A stretch of DNA of 26,291 nt, taken from positions 1 through 26,291 of the forward strand of contig CAZGWV010000050.1 of assembly GCA_964529555.1 (NCBI GenBank). The letters are read 5' to 3'. Numbering within the stretch: the stretch's first letter is position 1; each line of letters opens with the position of its first letter. The translations under genes and the position numbers were made by a program. The notes under the pieces were generated by a model. The model had not been told where the DNA came from and made no database searches. It saw nothing but the letters and a program-made list of their open reading frames with translations. This document shows, piece after piece, positions 24,301 through 26,291 of this stretch. Source of the stretch: UBA7672 sp964529555. Lineage in GTDB: Bacteria; Pseudomonadota; Alphaproteobacteria; Caulobacterales; Hyphomonadaceae.

Positions 24301-26105
24301 CGCAGCGGACGGCTGGAATCGCCATTCTCCGCCGCACGCGGATCGAGCGTGAGCACAGCGCGGCCCTGCGCGTTCGTCGTCGCCGTGGCGAGATCGAAAG
24401 CCGATTCACGGAACTGCTCGTCATGGCGGCCGAATGCAAAGCCTGCGAGTTCCGGGAACGGGTTCGGATCGGGCTCGATGCGCACATTGCCTTCCACCGG
24501 CAGATCAGCGCCCGGCGCACCGTAATAGAAGCGCACATCCGACGTGATCGGGCGCGTCTCGCCCGCACGCATCGGCGCAGCCGTGTCGGCCTGCAGCTTC
24601 AGCTCGATGCGCTGCGGAACAAAGTCCTCGACCGCGAACGTCTGCGAGCCGACGACGCCAACGCCGTCGATCTCCGTTGCAATGCGCCACGCCCCGCGCG
24701 CCGCCGTCTTCGGCACGGCGAAGGCAAGCGTAACGGCGCCGTTATACGCTTTCGTATCCTTGAAGCGCGTGCGCTCGGCCTCCAGCCCGTTCGGACCGTA
24801 GACCACCACCGATCCCGCGCGATTGTTCAGCGAGATCGCCGACGCATCGCGGATGAGAGCCGTGATCTGCACCGTCTCGCCCGGACGATAAACGCCGCGC
24901 TCGGTATAGACGAACGCATCCGCCGCCTGGGCGGGCGCCCGGCCGCCGATATTCCGCTCGGTCAGATCGACCGGCGAGCGATCGAGATCGAGGATCGCAA
25001 AATCGCCATTGGGCGCATACGCCATCAGGATGCGGGGCGAGACATTGCCTTCCCCGCTCATAATCGGCCCGGAGAAGTTCACCCGGCCGGCCCCGTCGCT
25101 GTCGCCCCGCGCCAGCACTTCATTGTTGCGCGCCACCAGTTCCAGCTTCACGCCCGAAACCGGCCTGGCCGACTGCAGCGACCGAACCGTCGCCAGCATC
25201 CCGTTCGCGCCCGAATAGGTCGTAATGGCAAGGTCGGTAATAACGAGCCAGCGCTTGGCCCGCGCCGCCCGGTTCGGCACGTCCCCCGACGCATCGATCT
25301 GGTCGAGTTCCACGAAATAGGCCCCCGGCTGCAGGCGCGGGATCGCCGTCGCGATCGGAAACACCGTCGTCGTCGCCGCGTTGGGCGATCCCGGCGTATC
25401 GATCTCGCCGGTCCACAGCTTCTCGGCGACGTCGTACACGTCCGAATTGTAGTCCATATAGCCCCAGCCGCCCGCGCTGTGCGAATAGCCTTGGCTGATC
25501 GTCTTGAAGGCAAGCGCCCGGTCCGTAATCCGCGAGACGGTGACCTTCACCTTCTCGACATTGACCGTCTCCAGCGCGAGCCCGTCCGCATCGATGCGCG
25601 GCAGGATCACGCCATCGCCCTTGAAGCCGACATAGGCCGGGCGGTCGCCGAACGAGATCGTCACGCCCTCGTCAAACGCCAGCGAGCGGCCATCCGCCGA
25701 GGGCAGGCCCGACCGGATGCGGACCTCGCGGTCCTGTCCGAAATTGAGGCCGCCGAGGCAGAGATTGGCGCCATCCGTCGACAGGGCGATCTGCGGCCCG
25801 GTCCCCATGTCCACATAGGGCCGGTAATCCGTCGTCGGGCTCAGCGTCGAGGAGAAGGCCAGGCATGCGCGCGGCAGGTCGCCCGTCACGTCGATCGTGT
25901 AGCGAACGAACTCGAACTCGCCCGACCCGGCGGCGCGGCCGGCGCTGCCCTGCCGCGTCTCCATCTGCGGGCCCTGGTCCTGCCCCTTGACGCTGGCGGC
26001 CTGGTTCGCGTCGCCGCCCGACGGGCCGCAAGCCTGAAGCGCGAGAGCAGTAAACGCGATGGCGGCGGCGTATTTGAGCGCGCGCCAAACCTTGTTCGTC
26101 CCCAC
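21372..26105 (-). CDS. yfhM: Bacterial alpha-2-macroglobulin lipoprotein (YfhM/ECAM-like), interrupted by an assembly gap
   Basis: This large protein (about 1577 codons counting the gap) traps proteases at the envelope. A lipoprotein signal peptide ends in LQAC with the acylated Cys26. Repeated macroglobulin beta domains follow, including the MG/bait blocks (YTERGVYRPGETVQITALIR; then VLAVDEGILALTRHATPDP, typical of family members). The thioester site is intact: YPYGCTEQ near residue 1170, with Cys-x-x-Gln able to bind protease amines. After it come an alpha-alpha toroid (thioester domain) and a C-terminal receptor-like beta domain. The best start is GTG 26105, six bases after AGGAGG (26112-26117); a TTG at 26120 in the same frame lies before that Shine-Dalgarno. 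It belongs with pbpC, its usual partner in repairing and guarding breached peptidoglycan. The 100-N gap at 22410-22509 lies inside the thioester domain. Confidence 0.93.
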   Translation of the reverse strand: MGTNKVWRALKYAAAIAFTALALQACGPSGGDANQAASVKGQDQGPQMETRQGSAGRAAGSGEFEFVRYTIDVTGDLPRACLAFSSTLSPTTDYRPYVDMGTGPQIALSTDGANLCLGGLNFGQDREVRIRSGLPSADGRSLAFDEGVTISFGDRPAYVGFKGDGVILPRIDADGLALETVNVEKVKVTVSRITDRALAFKTISQGYSHSAGGWGYMDYNSDVYDVAEKLWTGEIDTPGSPNAATTTVFPIATAIPRLQPGAYFVELDQIDASGDVPNRAARAKRWLVITDLAITTYSGANGMLATVRSLQSARPVSGVKLELVARNNEVLARGDSDGAGRVNFSGPIMSGEGNVSPRILMAYAPNGDFAILDLDRSPVDLTERNIGGRAPAQAADAFVYTERGVYRPGETVQITALIRDASAISLNNRAGSVVVYGPNGLEAERTRFKDTKAYNGAVTLAFAVPKTAARGAWRIATEIDGVGVVGSQTFAVEDFVPQRIELKLQADTAAPMRAGETRPITSDVRFYYGAPGADLPVEGNVRIEPDPNPFPELAGFAFGRHDEQFRESAFDLATATTNAQGRAVLTLDPRAAENGDSSRPLRLRAVLSAIEPGGRAVRDDLRVAYRPEARYVGLKPAFDDRSSKEGESASFEVVSVDRTGALKAANINWRLVRIDWKYDWYRESGGAWQWRQSRRVVELETGRLNIAEGQKGALKTRALDYGDFEIYLTEEANGGEASYGFWSGWGGQPQDGVEAPDRVRVQVPDKMPAIGQDVDVTIMPPYSGEAEIVVASENVITTRSIKVEANKGVNVKLPVTREWGAGVYIMATVYTPRDAVKTPKPRRAVGVSHVAVDVSARTFKLDIAAPEVQRPNSKMTVNISATGPSEGAFVQVLAVDEGILALTRHATPDPATYFFGKRRLGVELRDDYGRLLDPNQGAAGNVRQGGDQIGGAGLTVVPTQSVVLTSAPVKISGGKATVTFDVPAFNGQLRVMAVAWSDAGVGSAAKPVTVRDAVPALMALPRFLAPGDSVTATLTVDNVEGQPGRYDAAIEATAPVRASTGALNTTLQRGQRQDLSAAFTASAEGISNVSFNLTGPGDYAVSRTYPIQTRSAWMPASYVVRTTLQPGQAFSPAADSLSSFVPGSSYVQVSLSPIPMDAAALFESLEQYPYGCTEQITSRAMPLLYANYIAALAGRKAPXXXXXXXXXXXXXXXXXXXXXXXXXXXXXXXXXXTDTQAQLMNRSVAYAAYVLAKAGRMDRARLRYLHDDRLSSIASPLARAHIGAALYMIGDNARAKSAFDRAEAALGYTNSGDYYQTARRDLAGVLALAQEAKQTERVARLSQRVAQDLPEPDRLTTQEKAFLLLAANALSSGQAGPTVTVGGQATPVSAGVYRLTGAQMASPPTFTNGGSGQLWVTQVSRGSPAFAPAPAYDGLVASKQLWTPRGSPINSTSFTQGDRVIVAISVASSEMRRTPLVVADLLPAGFEIEAVLRPEDAGQTGAYRFLGELAYPDIAEARDDRFVAALDLYDQRRVTLAYMVRVVTPGMFTMPGVVAEHMYDPSTFARTGSQTIQVAKR
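22410..22509. other. Assembly gap of 100 N inside the alpha-2-macroglobulin gene
   Basis: Exactly 100 undetermined bases. The flanking frames happen to agree, but the placeholder length is conventional and the missing coding sequence is probably longer. Confidence 0.98.
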
Positions 26106-26237
26106 GACGTCCCTCCTCAAGTCCCCAAACCCGCTCTGTATCGGTGCGCAATCACATTAACGTAGCGCCGCCGTGATGAAAGGTCGCGCAACACCAAAGC
26201 TGCTTAAATATCGTGAGTTAGCCGCCAGCGGGAAGAC

Positions 26238-26291
26238 TGGTGCCGGATGAGGGGATTGAACCCCCGACCTTCGGTTTACAAAACCGCTGCT
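26238..26291 (-). tRNA. tRNA-Thr (anticodon UGU), 3' part; 5' end outside window
   Basis: On the minus strand the sequence reads from the end of the D-arm to an encoded CCA (complement of 26238-26240). The anticodon loop is TTTGTAA with anticodon TGT, flanked by GGT/ACC pairs. The T-arm has a GGGGG stem, loop TTCAATC and a CCCTC stem (one G-T wobble). The 3' acceptor strand is ATCCGGC with discriminator A. The 5' acceptor strand (expected GCCGGAT or the wobble equivalent) and most of the D-arm lie beyond position 26291. The anticodon assignment to threonine is clear. Confidence 0.9.

Noticed and set aside
21156..26165. A 1669-codon open frame on the plus strand across the alpha-2-macroglobulin gene
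   Set aside because: It is the antisense of a clearly recognised gene in GC-rich DNA. Its translation is Arg/His-rich low-complexity without family motifs.
1..26291. CRISPR array, prophage, integron or defence island
   Set aside because: No regularly spaced direct repeats, no phage, transposase, integrase or restriction genes seen; the content is mainly metabolic and envelope genes.

Overview
The window is a GC-rich (about two-thirds G+C by eye), densely packed bacterial segment. Gene content suggests an aerobic Alphaproteobacterium, possibly Caulobacterales or Hyphomonadaceae-like: a SIS-type NagB-II beside NagA, an ECF sigma factor paired with a Ser/Thr kinase, pbpC beside a bacterial alpha-2-macroglobulin, a lipoprotein cytochrome c, and an alphaproteobacterial-looking tRNA-Thr. 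The lineage is inferred from content only. A run of exactly 100 N shows that this is a draft or metagenome scaffold.

Layout. Positions 1-1052: 3' end of gltD (glutamate synthase small subunit). Positions 1053-1254: a structured leader with a terminator-like hairpin and two further stem-loops. Positions 1255-5989: a three-gene, translationally coupled 2-oxoacid oxidoreductase operon (NADP/FAD/Fe-S subunit, fused gamma-alpha subunit, TPP beta subunit), probably a 2-oxoglutarate:NADP+ oxidoreductase. Positions 6111-9058 (minus): ECF sigma factor and membrane Ser/Thr kinase, overlapping by 4 bp. Positions 9059-9421: gene-poor, with a strong hairpin and one doubtful small ORF. Positions 9422-17407: an amino-sugar and peptidoglycan salvage island with a NamZ-like (DUF1343) hydrolase, a DOMON-like protein, NagB-II, NagA, MurQ, a BadF/MurK-like kinase, a cytochrome c lipoprotein and glucose-6-phosphate isomerase. 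Positions 17663-19015: a patatin-like lipoprotein. Positions 19021-26105 (minus): alpha-2-macroglobulin lipoprotein followed by penicillin-binding protein 1C, separated by a MITE-like inverted repeat. Positions 26238-26291: the 3' part of a tRNA-Thr(UGU).

How the genes fit together. In the central island the enzymes line up as a full cytosolic route. NamZ would release MurNAc from a MurNAc-containing disaccharide, the BadF-type kinase would phosphorylate MurNAc and/or GlcNAc, and MurQ would convert MurNAc-6P to GlcNAc-6P. NagA and NagB-II would then give fructose-6-P, and Pgi would interconvert that with glucose-6-P. The pbpC/alpha-2-macroglobulin pair is the known envelope-defence partnership. 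The gltD-kor neighbourhood places two 2-oxoglutarate/NADP(H)-linked enzymes side by side.

The most interesting points are: the sigma/kinase pair, with an atypical catalytic loop in the kinase and a mostly lost acidic DAED signature in the sigma factor; the complete NamZ-to-Pgi salvage set with a Gln in the NamZ PEHG-type motif and no signal peptide; the attenuator-like leader before the kor operon; the MITE-like repeat that seems to provide the ribosome-binding site of pbpC; and a small ORF with a double-glycine-leader-like motif.
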